This document shows, piece after piece, positions 1 through 7,967 of a DNA stretch of 64,000 nucleotides. This stretch comes from Paenibacillus oenotherae (lineage in GTDB: Bacteria > Bacillota > Bacilli > Paenibacillales > Paenibacillaceae). Below the pieces are notes generated by a model, which was not told the DNA's origin, ran no database searches, and saw only the letters and a list, made by a program, of their open reading frames with translations. The position numbers and the translations under genes are program-made. The stretch lies in NCBI RefSeq assembly GCF_019443105.1, contig NZ_JAHZIJ010000021.1:1-64000 (forward strand), written 5' to 3'. Positions within the stretch are counted from its first letter, which is position 1; each line of letters starts with the position of its first letter.

Positions 1-126
1 GTTCGTTTCATCCTCCATGAAGTGTTTGATCTCCGCCTTCATAATGGATTCCAGGTTTTCTTTTACAAACTGAGTGACAAGATTTTCAAATAGGTTTGTG
101 AGCTGGTTTTCTGCTATTATAGTCAT
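1..126 (-). CDS. IS256-family transposase, N-terminal 42 residues (partial)
   Basis: Reading from ATG at 126 down to the window edge gives 42 residues starting MTIIAENQLTNLFENL and continuing with a conserved IKHFMEDE-like stretch. This matches the start of mutator/IS256 transposases, in which a short helical N-terminal segment precedes the DDE catalytic domain. The catalytic residues are outside the window, so integrity cannot be judged. No clear ribosome-binding site is seen just upstream, which is common for transposases. Family assignment rests on recognition of this N-terminal pattern only. Confidence 0.6.
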   Translation of the reverse strand, partial: MTIIAENQLTNLFENLVTQFVKENLESIMKAEIKHFMEDETN

Positions 127-129
127 GGA

Positions 130-179
130 GTAGAGTCCCTTCTTGGTGCGTGGTAACCCCGAGGATACTCTACTTTTTT
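130..179 (+). terminator. Hairpin with T-tract inside the IS end
   Basis: GTAGAGTCC at 130-138 pairs with GGATACTCTAC at 163-173 (one A unpaired), followed by six T residues. The T-tract lies on the plus strand, so it would stop transcripts running outward through the IS end; on the minus strand it would lie in the transposase leader. Confidence 0.45.
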
Positions 180-223
180 GTTCCCTGTTAAGGGGCCAAA
201 TCTTGGTACACAAACTATTGTAC

Positions 224-388
224 GTCATCTCGTTCTGGCCTACTTAAGATGAAATGCCTGCCGAAGTACAGGAATTTGGCCGTATTTATCCCTATCGGCT
301 GATTTTCGCCTCATAAGCATGCGTTTTTGCATGTATTCTGCTGATCGGGGCTTCTTTAGACGAAAAAGCCTGCACTTACGCAGGTTCC
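224..388 (+). repeat. Four-hairpin dispersed repeat, copy A (first hairpin missing)
   Basis: Hairpin 2 at 252-276 (AAATGCCTGCC...ACAGGAATTT), a degenerate hairpin 3 at 315-337 (GCATGCG...TGCATG) and hairpin 4 at 366-387 (AAGCCTGCACTTACGCAGGTT). The 25 bases before hairpin 2 (CTCGTTCTGGCC...) align with the same spacer in the copies at 44.7 and 3.9 kb, but hairpin 1 is absent and replaced by IS sequence. It lies downstream of the hxlR-type gene. Bases 389-487 hold nothing recognisable. Confidence 0.75.
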
Positions 389-487
389 TTCTTTTCGAAT
401 ACGTTGAAGAAGCCAACCACAACCACTGAAGCTCACGGGAGAAGTGCCGCAGCCGCTCTTTTCCACGAGCACGATCCATGCCGTCTT

Positions 488-844
488 TCATTCTTTTCCT
501 GATTTAATCGATTGCATAAATTCAATATGCTTATATCCCCAGCCGCACATATCGGTCAATACAGAGCTTAATGTTCGGCCATGATCGGACAATGAATATT
601 CAACTTTGGGTGGAATCTCCTGATACGCCTGACGTACGATCAATTTATCCCGTTCCAATTCACGGAGCTGGTTGGTCAGCATGCCTTGTGTTACATTCGG
701 AAGCTGGCGTCTCAATTCCCCGAACCGCTTCGTACCTTCATGCAGCAAAATAAACAGGATAAGCGGCTTCCATTTCCCGCCCATCACATCAAGGGTAGCT
801 TGTATTCCTTGCGTTGCTTTCTCATCACGGACTTCTTCCGGCAT
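488..844 (-). CDS. HxlR-family winged-helix transcriptional regulator
   Basis: 118 residues, the usual length for HxlR (MarR-like) regulators. Visible hallmarks are the MGGKWKPLIL segment near residues 18-28, RFGELRRQLPNVTQGMLTNQLRELE (recognition helix, described by its ends) and the KVEYSLSDHGR wing near residues 80-92. The start chosen is ATG at 844; longer in-frame starts add a Cys-rich tail that does not look like this family. It is divergent from the oxidoreductase gene at 1062, the standard arrangement for HxlR/YodB-type regulators that control redox or quinone-responsive enzymes. No conserved N-terminal redox cysteine is seen in the chosen product; a Cys occurs near the C-terminus (MCGWGYKHI). 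The effector is unknown. Confidence 0.85.
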   Translation of the reverse strand: MPEEVRDEKATQGIQATLDVMGGKWKPLILFILLHEGTKRFGELRRQLPNVTQGMLTNQLRELERDKLIVRQAYQEIPPKVEYSLSDHGRTLSSVLTDMCGWGYKHIEFMQSIKSGKE

Positions 845-1061
845 CGTTCCCAACCCTCGATCGTATAAAGTGAAGTTTAGTTTTCTCCGATACATTTTAC
901 CAAAGGATACCGTTTTGCAACAGCACGACAGTATAGTCGGTGCCGATGGTACCATTTATAGGACTAAGTATGAAAAAAGAGCGTACTTTTCACAATTCCT
1001 TTTCTGCGAAATAATAAGGATGTAGATCGCGACCCTACAATAACGATTAAGGGTGAATGTT
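845..1061. promoter_or_regulatory. Divergent control region, hxlR / oxidoreductase
   Basis: The 217 bases between the two divergent starts must hold both promoters. An inverted pair AAGTA (966-970) and TACTT (984-988) is the only symmetry noticed; HxlR/YodB sites are usually TACT/AGTA type repeats, so it is a candidate operator. No textbook -35/-10 pair was found with confidence. Confidence 0.3.
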
Positions 1062-1601
1062 ATGAGAATTATGGTAATCGCTGCACATCCACATTTTGAT
1101 AAATCCCGGGCTAATCAGGCCTTGGCGCACGAGCTGAAGCATCATGCAGACATCTATGTTCGCGATCTCTATGAGGAGTATTCTGGATGGGAAATTGACG
1201 TGGAAAGGGAGCAGCAGCTTCTCACGCAATATGACAGGGTCGTGTTTCAGTTCCCGTTCTATTGGTACAGTTGTCCCCCATTGCTCAAAAAGTGGTTTGA
1301 TGACGTACTGACATATGGCTGGGCTTTCGGACCTGAAGGAACAGCCTTAATGGACAAAGAGTTTATGATAGCAACAACAACGGGAGGCACAGAGCAATCC
1401 TACCAGTCCGGCGGAGATAACGGGTTCACAATCAGTGAACTGCTGCGGCCCATCCAAAGAACATTGACCAGGTGCAACGGGATTTATCTGCCCGCATTTG
1501 TTTCCTATAATGTTACTCCAGGTACGGATGCTTATCTTGCAGCCGAGGCCAAAAGATATGTGGAGCATATCCAAACTTCCATGCGGGCTCTTATACACTG
1601 A
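1062..1601 (+). CDS. NAD(P)H oxidoreductase, flavodoxin-like fold (YwrO/KefF type)
   Basis: 179 residues. The N-terminus MRIMVIAAHPHFDKSRANQAL is the FMN-binding loop of the NQO1/MdaB/YwrO family, and FQFPFYWYSCPPLLKKWFDDVLTYGWAFG (ends quoted) carries the family motif QFPxYWxxxPxxLKxWxDxV. TTTGG near residues 104-108 is the second flavin loop. Such enzymes reduce quinones or nitro-compounds by two electrons in the cytoplasm. ATG 1062 is preferred over GTG 1053 because AGGGTGA (1050-1056) sits 5-6 bases upstream. Divergent from the HxlR regulator, so probably its target. A hairpin terminator follows at 1711. Confidence 0.88.
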   Translation: MRIMVIAAHPHFDKSRANQALAHELKHHADIYVRDLYEEYSGWEIDVEREQQLLTQYDRVVFQFPFYWYSCPPLLKKWFDDVLTYGWAFGPEGTALMDKEFMIATTTGGTEQSYQSGGDNGFTISELLRPIQRTLTRCNGIYLPAFVSYNVTPGTDAYLAAEAKRYVEHIQTSMRALIH

Positions 1602-1710
1602 TTCGGGAGAACCGTAGCTAAGAAAGCAAATTAGGCAGATGCAGCTGCCTGGAAATCTGCAGAAGCTGAGCGCGTCCACTGCCTGTATCGCGATCCATCA
1701 AAAATGTTGA

Positions 1711-1742
1711 AAGGCTACTGACATGCTGTTGTCAGTAGCCTT
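1711..1742 (+). terminator. Rho-independent-type terminator
   Basis: AAGGCTACTGAC pairs perfectly with GTCAGTAGCCTT around an 8-base loop; the T-tail is weak (TTCTTGTAT). It separates the oxidoreductase gene from the DinB-fold gene. Confidence 0.65.
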
Positions 1743-1787
1743 CTTGTATAGTTAGAGCAGATGAACATAAAGGAGCTGTTGAATACT

Positions 1788-2327
1788 ATGAACACGATGG
1801 AAGCATTGAAGCGGTTGGAGGATCATGTGGTTTATTACCTTCACGAATTGGAGGGTTTCAGCATAGAGCAGTTGCAGCGGAAGCCGAGTGAGGACGAGTG
1901 GTCGCTTGGACAGATGTATCAGCATTTGATTAATTCGGCTCTTCACATGCATCTGCGCAATATTGAACAATGCATGACACAGAGCGGGGACGCTTCGGCC
2001 TCTCCAGCGGAACAGACCAAGGATGGTGCAGCGATATTCGAGCAGGGAGGGTTTCCTCCCATACGTATTCAAGTTCCGGCTTCTCCGCAATATACACCAG
2101 GGCAGCCGGAAAGCAAGGAGCAGCTGATCCTGGGATTGAACAGCGTCGTCCAGCGAATGAAAGAAATCGAGCCGACACTTGAGAAAGCTCCATCGAACAG
2201 CACCGTTTCCCATCCGAGATTCGGCGCGCTGCATGCGAAAGAATGGTACCTGCTTATCGAAATGCACTACCGCCACCATCTGCTGCAATTAACCCGCTTG
2301 AAAAATGCTCTGGAGAGCAGCGTATAG
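1788..2327 (+). CDS. DinB-superfamily four-helix protein
   Basis: 179 residues. The pattern EDEWSLGQMYQHLINS near residues 36-51 and the C-terminal EMHYRHHLLQLTRL match DinB/YfiT-like proteins, whose conserved histidines (here in YQHL and HYRHH) bind a divalent metal. Many members are thiol transferases or stress-induced proteins; the substrate here cannot be told. AAAGGAG at 1769-1775 precedes three possible starts (ATG 1761 lies before it, TTG 1779 is close, ATG 1788 is 12 bases away); ATG 1788 is chosen. A central segment rich in Ala/Ser/Gly (residues 65-105) is longer than in compact DinB proteins. Confidence 0.75.
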   Translation: MNTMEALKRLEDHVVYYLHELEGFSIEQLQRKPSEDEWSLGQMYQHLINSALHMHLRNIEQCMTQSGDASASPAEQTKDGAAIFEQGGFPPIRIQVPASPQYTPGQPESKEQLILGLNSVVQRMKEIEPTLEKAPSNSTVSHPRFGALHAKEWYLLIEMHYRHHLLQLTRLKNALESSV

Positions 2328-2360
2328 CAGAGCCGCTCGGACTCTTCATTCATCATGCCG

Positions 2361-2415
2361 GAGCGATTCCGTAAAGGTTGAACATGCCTGCAAAAATGCG
2401 AAAATGCAGGTTTGA
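2361..2415 (+). repeat. Isolated first hairpin of the four-hairpin repeat
   Basis: GATTCCGTAAAGGTTGAACA then GCCTGCAAAAATGCGAAAATGCAGG: the same lead-in and first hairpin as in the copy at 3869, without hairpins 2-4. The remainder of 2416-2560 shows no clear feature. Confidence 0.6.
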
Positions 2416-2578
2416 TCTCATGTATATCCGGATTAATTTGGTACATACTACTTTACTAGCGAGCCATCACAAACACCGCTCAGGGCTGCAGTGCACACTA
2501 CCAAGAAGTAGTAGTCGAGGCCAGATGCGAATGGGAGATAGACGTGTAAGCTGCACAATCGTAAGGAGGTGAATGAAG

Positions 2579-2785
2579 GTGAAGACAAATGAATCCTCGG
2601 AGAAGAAACCTACAGTTCTAATGTTCCAACCCACTCCATTGGAACTCATTAATGACGAACGCATCGCAGATTGGGAAAAGCAGTTGCGTGAGGAACTTGG
2701 CGTAGATCATTTATTGGGAAATCCTAGCATTACGTTCTGCCGACATGGCGATCACTACCACGCCTGCGACTCAGATGAGGTCTGA
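2579..2785 (+). CDS. Putative ribosomal peptide precursor for the adjacent ATP-grasp enzyme
   Basis: 68 residues, not similar to anything I recognise. A very strong site AAGGAGGTGA (2563-2572) precedes it; GTG 2579 is favoured over ATG 2573 because of spacing (GGAGG to GTG is 9 bases). The N-terminal half is charged and helical (PLELINDERIADWEKQLREE), like a leader; the C-terminal tail is short and rich in polar residues: ITFCRHGDHYHACDSDEV, with two Cys, three His and five Asp/Glu. The last 11 bases overlap the start of a RimK/MvdD-like ATP-grasp gene. This leader-plus-acidic-tail arrangement fits a graspetide-type precursor, in which Ser/Thr/Lys side chains are joined to Asp/Glu. The tail has few Ser/Thr/Lys, so the modification type is uncertain. 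Confidence 0.5.
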   Translation: MKTNESSEKKPTVLMFQPTPLELINDERIADWEKQLREELGVDHLLGNPSITFCRHGDHYHACDSDEV

Positions 2786-3761
2786 TATCAAAAGAGGTTG
2801 CGTGGCGATTGTGAGTCATCACAACGACCTTCATGCCCATACGGTTCAAAGAGAACTGGCCAAGCAAAAGGATATACAGTGTCATATTATTCCTAGTGAC
2901 CGTATATCTGAGAGTGGGCTGCTAACGTGGACGAACCTTAACGAGCGGGAAAATTGTTCCGTGTTACCCACTTACGACGGGCAAGGGATAGATGTGAGAG
3001 AGATTGATACGATCTGGTACCGTCGTGGCTTCGTGCCCCAGGAAGTAGGGCTGAACGATAATGCAACCCACGCAGACGTTACATATAACGTGATCAATAA
3101 CAGTTCTTCCTGGGCGTTATATGGCCTCCTTCTTAGCAATTTCAGGGGCAATTGGATCAATGATCCTAGCGCCAACCGTATCGCTGAGAATAAGGCAGTC
3201 CAACTCAAGGTTGCACAAGAGGTTGGCTTGGCCACTCCAAAAACACTGATCAGCAGTGATCCCAATGAAGTCAGAAAATTCTGTTCATTGCTCAAAAATC
3301 AGGTAGTTGTGAAGACAATTCGGCCTTGCCGTCACACACCAATCGTAACTCAAAAGCTCAGACCTGAACATCTTGCGTCAGACGAGTCTATTCGACTCTG
3401 TCCAGCTATATATCAGGAGTACATACCTGGGGATCGTCATTTGCGAGTTCACGTATTCGGTGATCTCGTTCTGGCTAGCTCCATAGAATCAAGCAACTTG
3501 GACTGGAGACCTGACATAGATTTTAAATGCCACAGCTACGATTTAAATGAAACGCTCTCCTCGAAGATTCGTCAGGCTGTACAAGCCCTGAATCTGAAAA
3601 TGGGAATTGTCGATTTAAAACTCAACGGTGAAGAGCCCACTTTTCTTGAAATTAATCCGCAGGGGCAGTTCCTCTTCGTTGAAGCTTTAAGTGGAGCACC
3701 GCTTACGGCCGCTATGGCTGAATTCCTGTACTCAGAGTCACTGGGAGCCCGCTTGGCATAG
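2775..3761 (+). CDS. ATP-grasp peptide ligase (MvdD/RimK-like)
   Basis: 328 residues. After a beta-strand start (CVAIVSHHNDLHAHTVQREL) comes a pre-ATP-grasp region (to about residue 130), then the ATP-grasp fold: NKAVQLKVAQEVGLATPKTL, VVVKTIRP, IYQEYIPGDRHLRVHVFGD, and the Mg-binding elements GIVDLK and FLEINPQGQF (Asp, Glu, Asn). This order and the EINPQGQ motif match MvdC/MvdD-type ligases that form ester or amide rings in microviridin-like peptides. The start is ATG 2775, overlapping the peptide gene by 11 bases; GTG 2802 with AAAGAGG upstream is an alternative. No protease, acetyltransferase or exporter gene is next to it. RimK-like amino-acid ligase activity on a protein is the main alternative. 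Confidence 0.72.
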   Translation: MRSDIKRGCVAIVSHHNDLHAHTVQRELAKQKDIQCHIIPSDRISESGLLTWTNLNERENCSVLPTYDGQGIDVREIDTIWYRRGFVPQEVGLNDNATHADVTYNVINNSSSWALYGLLLSNFRGNWINDPSANRIAENKAVQLKVAQEVGLATPKTLISSDPNEVRKFCSLLKNQVVVKTIRPCRHTPIVTQKLRPEHLASDESIRLCPAIYQEYIPGDRHLRVHVFGDLVLASSIESSNLDWRPDIDFKCHSYDLNETLSSKIRQAVQALNLKMGIVDLKLNGEEPTFLEINPQGQFLFVEALSGAPLTAAMAEFLYSESLGARLA

Positions 3762-3868
3762 CTCGCGACTCCATGGTACGCAGGGCCGACTGGAAGGAAT
3801 GGACTGGCCCTCCCTTATACGGAAATTTGAGAAGGACGGAACCGTAGCGTTAATAAATCCTTGCAGCG

Positions 3869-4070
3869 ATTCCGTAAACGTTGAACATGCCTGCGAATAT
3901 GCAGGCTTATTCACATTCCGGCTTGCTAAAGACAGAATGCCTGCCAAAGTGCAGGCATTCTACCGCATTTTTCTGATAGCGGCCGAATTCGCCTCATATT
4001 CCTGCATGATCGCAGGCATTCCACCTTCAGCGGCTTCTTTTAACCGAAATTCCTGCACTTTCGCAGGCTT
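3869..4070 (+). repeat. Four-hairpin dispersed repeat, copy B (complete)
   Basis: Hairpins centred near 3897, 3947, 4008 and 4060: TGCCTGCGAATATGCAGGC (3888-3906), GAATGCCTGCCAAAGT... to 3960 (a 26-base near-perfect palindrome), ATTCCTGCATGATCGCAGG (3998-4016) and ATTCCTGCACTTTCGCAGG (4049-4067). It sits between the convergent 3' ends of the ATP-grasp and kinase genes. Bases 4071-4267 are GC-rich and hold no gene or motif I can support. Confidence 0.8.
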
Positions 4071-4267
4071 CCCCTCTCCATACTAACCGGATGTGTTGAA
4101 GCCAGTCACTCGCGCACGTGTGGAGCCTAGTTGCCGGGAAGCACCCACCGGACCTGGACTGCTCTCAATAGCCCTAACATATGTCACTCCCCCGCACGCC
4201 CCCCAAAGCTCGCGTCCCATGCGCGACGCCTGCTGCGCGGTGGCATCGTGCTTGGTGCACTCCCCTC

Positions 4268-5215
4268 TTACATGCTGTATTCAATCGGCAGGGTCAAATT
4301 TCGAGTGCTGCAGAAAGCCAGGACTTCTTCCATGGATGGAATACCGTCTTGAGCGCCATGCTTTGTAACTTTGAGCGCGCTGACAATGGATGCGAATTGG
4401 GCGGCAGCTATTAACGTTTGCCCCCCAGCTAACGCGTAGGCCAGTGCTCCGGCATACGAATCTCCAGCTCCGACCGTATCGACGGCATGGACAGCGATGG
4501 CTTGAATATGCTCATGCGTTCCATCCTGATACACAAGGGAGCCCTGCTCCCCTATCTTGATGATCGATTTGGCGATGCCATAATGCCGGTGCAGATAACG
4601 GGCTGCTTCTATAGCTGTAGAGATATTGTGAACCTCAATACGGGTCAGAAACCGTGCTTCCTGCTGATTCGGAACAATAATATCTGCATACTGCAGGGAA
4701 GAAGTGTCGATACCATCGGTGGGAGCGGGATCGAGCAGGATCGTTACGCCATGCCTTCGAGCCGTAATCATCGCGTGCTTAATGACTTCACTGCGGATCT
4801 CCATCTGCACGAGCAGTATTCGGCTTCTGCTAATGATATGCTCGCAGCGATCAATATCCCCGATCGTCAGGCAATCATTAGCACCCTTCACTACGAGTAT
4901 CGTATTCTCGGCGGATGAATCAACGGTAACAAGCGCCGTTCCCGTCCCGCTATCCTCCACTGTCTTCATCGATTCAATATGGACCTGATTGCTCTGCAAT
5001 TTGTGCAGCAAGGTTTGTCCAAAAGCATCATTGCCCACACAGCCAATAAAGGTGGTTGCGGCGCCCAGCTTTGCACAGGTGGTTGCCTGGTTGGCCCCCT
5101 TGCCTCCAGGGGAGTATCTAACCTCTTTGCCGAACACGGTATCTCCATGCCGGGGATAATGATCGGTCAAGAAAACAATATCCATAATTACACTGCCTAT
5201 AACTGTAATGGTCAT
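4268..5215 (-). CDS. PfkB-family sugar kinase, ribokinase-like
   Basis: 315 residues, typical for ribokinases. The N-terminal GSVIMDIVFLTDHYPRHGDT and SPGGKGANQATTCAKLGA carry the substrate-binding Asp and the GGKGANQA motif; DTVGAGDSYAGALAYAL near residues 240-256 is the PfkB signature with the catalytic Asp. It would phosphorylate a sugar at the terminal hydroxyl with ATP in the cytoplasm. ATG 5215 follows GGAGGAGG by 7-8 bases. It lies just downstream of the epimerase gene on the same strand. Because that neighbour looks like an allulose-6-phosphate epimerase, a ketohexose rather than ribose may be the substrate; this is inference. The C-terminal tail after the signature is slightly divergent but complete. 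Confidence 0.85.
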   Translation of the reverse strand: MTITVIGSVIMDIVFLTDHYPRHGDTVFGKEVRYSPGGKGANQATTCAKLGAATTFIGCVGNDAFGQTLLHKLQSNQVHIESMKTVEDSGTGTALVTVDSSAENTILVVKGANDCLTIGDIDRCEHIISRSRILLVQMEIRSEVIKHAMITARRHGVTILLDPAPTDGIDTSSLQYADIIVPNQQEARFLTRIEVHNISTAIEAARYLHRHYGIAKSIIKIGEQGSLVYQDGTHEHIQAIAVHAVDTVGAGDSYAGALAYALAGGQTLIAAAQFASIVSALKVTKHGAQDGIPSMEEVLAFCSTRNLTLPIEYSM

Positions 5216-5251
5216 CGGTCTGCCTCCTCCTTGCATGGATCAATGGATTCC

Positions 5252-5920
5252 CTATGCATGCGAAATGAGCCGCTTCACCTGAGCAACGGAATGCCCCAAT
5301 GATTGCCCCGGTATAAAAATGCTGGAAGTACCGCACACTAACATATCAGCGCCACTCGCTACAACCTCCGGAATAATAGCCTTGCTGATATTCCCGTCAA
5401 CCTCTATTGCGATATCGCCGCAATCTGCTTGATCGATTTTTTTCTTCAAATCTTTGATTTTACCCAGCGTGCTCGGTATGAATTTCTGTCCGGCGAATCC
5501 GGGATTCACCGTCATTAAACAGATGTAATCCAGTGAATCCATAATGTAATCCAGTACGCATAGCGGAGTCGAAGGATTGAGCGCCACGCCGGCTTTAAGG
5601 CCATGGCTTCTAACTTGCTGGAGCGCTCTTTGCAGGTGCACCTTGGATTCGGCATGGACGGAGATCATATCCGCGCCTGCCTCGGCAATGAGAGCGATGA
5701 ATCTCTCCGGCTCCTCCACCATCAGATGGACATCAAACGGCTTGTCCGTGCAGGGGCGCAACGCTCTCATTACATCAGGCCCCAACGTAATATTAGGAAC
5801 AAAGCTGCCATCCATAATATCGAAATGATAGAAATCAACATCTGCCAGGTCCAACTGCTGAATATTATCGATCAGCCGGCCGAGATCTGCGCACATTAAT
5901 GAAGGTCCAATTTTAATCAA
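5252..5920 (-). CDS. Pentulose/hexulose-phosphate 3-epimerase (Rpe/AlsE type)
   Basis: 222 residues, a ribulose-phosphate 3-epimerase TIM barrel. Visible motifs: IGPSLMCADL at the N-terminus, FYHFDIMDGSFVPNITLGP (metal-binding His and Asp), HLMVEEPERF, MTVNPGFAGQKFIP and IEVDGNIS (second catalytic Asp). The PSLMCADL start resembles D-allulose-6-phosphate 3-epimerase AlsE more than Rpe (which reads PSILSADF); this is weak subfamily evidence. The start is TTG 5920 because GGGGAG lies 8 bases upstream; the ATG at 5962 has no such site. It is followed by the PfkB kinase, and the pair is divergent from the sensor kinase operon starting at 6193. Confidence 0.85.
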   Translation of the reverse strand: MIKIGPSLMCADLGRLIDNIQQLDLADVDFYHFDIMDGSFVPNITLGPDVMRALRPCTDKPFDVHLMVEEPERFIALIAEAGADMISVHAESKVHLQRALQQVRSHGLKAGVALNPSTPLCVLDYIMDSLDYICLMTVNPGFAGQKFIPSTLGKIKDLKKKIDQADCGDIAIEVDGNISKAIIPEVVASGADMLVCGTSSIFIPGQSLGHSVAQVKRLISHA

Positions 5921-6192
5921 AGGCTGTTCTCCCCTTTTTATCCTGTTCGGATCATGCTGCAAGTTTTTATAATTAAACTATATAAATTACGGCTGCCAAT
6001 AAGAATGAACATATCCAACAACCGACTGGAACAAAGATAAGCGGCTAAAAGAGAGCGCTCCGCCTGTCCGTCAAAGGAAAATCAGTGATATGTATGATGA
6101 AGATATAAGGTTTGTTCCATCAGTCGTGTACGGAAATCTATTAGAATAGAAGGGAACGGGGCTCCAGCGGCATAGTTGAAGGGGGATCACAC

Positions 6193-7962
6193 ATGGGCAT
6201 CAAGGCGATTTACTACAAAATGAAACCCCAAAGATTAAAGGGGCAGCTCTTTCTATCGATGCTCGTGCTTATTATTTGTCCTGTAATTGTTCTGAGTGTG
6301 TATTTATTCAACGAATTCGAAGTGGCGCTGCAGGACAAAATTGTTGCGCAAAGCTCCAAAGGTCTGGATCAAGTGCAGCAATCCACGGAGGATCTCATGA
6401 GTCTGGTTTATAAAACATTAGTGATGGTTCAGAACGATAGTGTGACTTACGATGTGCTGACAAAGCCTGAGGATTACAATGTGCTTGAACGGATTGACCT
6501 TTTAGAGCAGGTGCTCAAAAACATTGATAATAGTATTTTTTTATTTAATTCACAAATTGTATATTATACACTGCTGGATTTTAGTGGAAACGTTTACACC
6601 TCATTTCAGCCCGAAGAGATGCTGGATTACAACAAATTAAGAAGTGAGAGTTGGGCACAGCAATTAAGTGTGGAACGCCCTTATATGTGGATTGCCAATG
6701 ATCCGAATTATGTTTCCCGCAATATTACGGGCAGCAAGCATTTATTAACCCTTAGCTCGACAATGAGAGATACCAGCAACAGGCCATTCAGCCTGGCGAG
6801 AGTCAGTATTGATTATGAGACATGGTTCCGAACATTTGTGAGAAGCGATCAGGAGCATCAGTACTACATTATCGATAAGGCGGGTACGCTGGTCTCTTCC
6901 TTTAATAGCGAGCTCGTGCTTGAACCGGGCGTCCTCTCTTTCTTTCAGACAGCCTCTGAGAAGGGCGGATTTTATTTCGATCAAGGTACAGATTCTCTCA
7001 TTAATTACCGGAGTATCCCGCAGCTGGATTGGTACTTCGTTGATGTTATTCCCAGAAAAGTGCTGTTCCATGAAGTCCATTTATTGAAGATCAGATTTTT
7101 CAGCATTTTTATTGCCTTTATTGCGCTGTTTATAGGGATTAATATGTTTATTTCGTATAAGTTCACGAAGCCATTAACGGTGCTGGAAAAGAAAATGAGC
7201 AGTATCGTCAAACAGAATCTGAAACTAACCATTCCCGAGAGGAACTATTCAGGGGAAATTCTGCAATTAATTCGTTCCTTCAATCAGATGTCAACAGATA
7301 TGAATACGATGGTGAAATTGTTGAAGGATGAGCAGAAGCAACGGGAGCTGGTTCATTTTCAAATGCTATTGTCACAGATCAATCCCCATTTCTTGCTGAA
7401 TACGCTCAATACAATCAAGTGGCTGGCCATAAGAAAAGGCGATAAGGATATCCCGGATATTTGTGTGTCACTGGGCAATATTCTGGAGACGAGCCTGCAT
7501 GCAGAAGCAGAATTAATTTTTCTCAAGGACGAGATTAATCTGGTGGAGGATTACTTGCTCATTCATGAACTGCGTTACAATGACGGGCTGGATGTAGAAT
7601 ATGAATACAGCTCGGTTATGGACTATACCCTTGTTCCGAAGCTAAGCATTCAGCCTTTAATCGAGAATGCCATCATTCATGGGATTGCGCCGCTCAAAGG
7701 GCAAGGAACCATTCGCATACGCATTTTCACTCAGGACAAGCTGCTGTTTATTGAAGTTGAAGACAACGGGGTTGGAATTGCAGAGCAAAGCATGAAGCAA
7801 AGAGGGAGAAGCCGGAAAGGGATTGGTCTGCAAAATTTAAAGGACAGGCTCCATATCCTGTTCAAGGAAGATGGCAAACTGGAGGTTATTCCTTTGGAGC
7901 AAGGGACATTAGTGCGCATGCAGCTGCCTTATTTGCTTTCTAGACCATATGAAAAGAGCTGA
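6193..7962 (+). CDS. Sensor histidine kinase, YesM family
   Basis: 589 residues. One membrane helix near residues 18-40, an extracellular Cache-like region of about 260 residues, a second helix near 301-322, a HAMP segment, then a His_kinase domain with the YesM signature QINPHFLLNTLNTIKWLA (phospho-acceptor His399) and an HATPase domain (IENAIIHG, EDNGVGIA, GIGLQNLKDRL). It would sense an extracellular sugar or its binding protein and phosphorylate the YesN-type regulator encoded 5 bases downstream. GGGGGA upstream of ATG 6193 supports the start. The 270 bases before it, shared with the divergent epimerase gene, hold the promoters; none could be called cleanly. Confidence 0.92.
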   Translation: MGIKAIYYKMKPQRLKGQLFLSMLVLIICPVIVLSVYLFNEFEVALQDKIVAQSSKGLDQVQQSTEDLMSLVYKTLVMVQNDSVTYDVLTKPEDYNVLERIDLLEQVLKNIDNSIFLFNSQIVYYTLLDFSGNVYTSFQPEEMLDYNKLRSESWAQQLSVERPYMWIANDPNYVSRNITGSKHLLTLSSTMRDTSNRPFSLARVSIDYETWFRTFVRSDQEHQYYIIDKAGTLVSSFNSELVLEPGVLSFFQTASEKGGFYFDQGTDSLINYRSIPQLDWYFVDVIPRKVLFHEVHLLKIRFFSIFIAFIALFIGINMFISYKFTKPLTVLEKKMSSIVKQNLKLTIPERNYSGEILQLIRSFNQMSTDMNTMVKLLKDEQKQRELVHFQMLLSQINPHFLLNTLNTIKWLAIRKGDKDIPDICVSLGNILETSLHAEAELIFLKDEINLVEDYLLIHELRYNDGLDVEYEYSSVMDYTLVPKLSIQPLIENAIIHGIAPLKGQGTIRIRIFTQDKLLFIEVEDNGVGIAEQSMKQRGRSRKGIGLQNLKDRLHILFKEDGKLEVIPLEQGTLVRMQLPYLLSRPYEKS

Positions 7963-7967
7963 CATCG

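Larger units (their letters stand above)
1..223 (-). mobile_element. IS256-family insertion sequence, one end only
   Basis: Transposase start plus about 95 bases of non-coding terminal sequence; the rest of the element lies outside the window. The outer end is placed near 207-223 because sequence matching the four-hairpin repeat family resumes at about 224. A long terminal AT/GC-mixed end containing GTGTACCAAGATTTGG (read on the minus strand) is a plausible terminal inverted repeat, but the other end is not available for comparison. The exact boundary and target duplication cannot be fixed from this window. Confidence 0.6.

Noticed and set aside
2378-2572. Short frame before the peptide gene
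   Set aside because: No ribosome-binding site and it covers the repeat hairpin and the ribosome-binding site of the next gene.
2740-2785. HGDHYHACD in the small peptide as a metallo-beta-lactamase metal site
   Set aside because: The peptide is only 68 residues long with no such fold; the resemblance is local.
3869-4070. Regularly spaced palindromes at 45-60 bases could be taken for a CRISPR array
   Set aside because: The hairpins within one element differ from each other, the spacers are conserved between copies of the element rather than unique, and no cas gene is present.
3691-4086. Frame running from the end of the ATP-grasp gene through repeat B
   Set aside because: Out of frame with the ligase and made mostly of the hairpin repeat.
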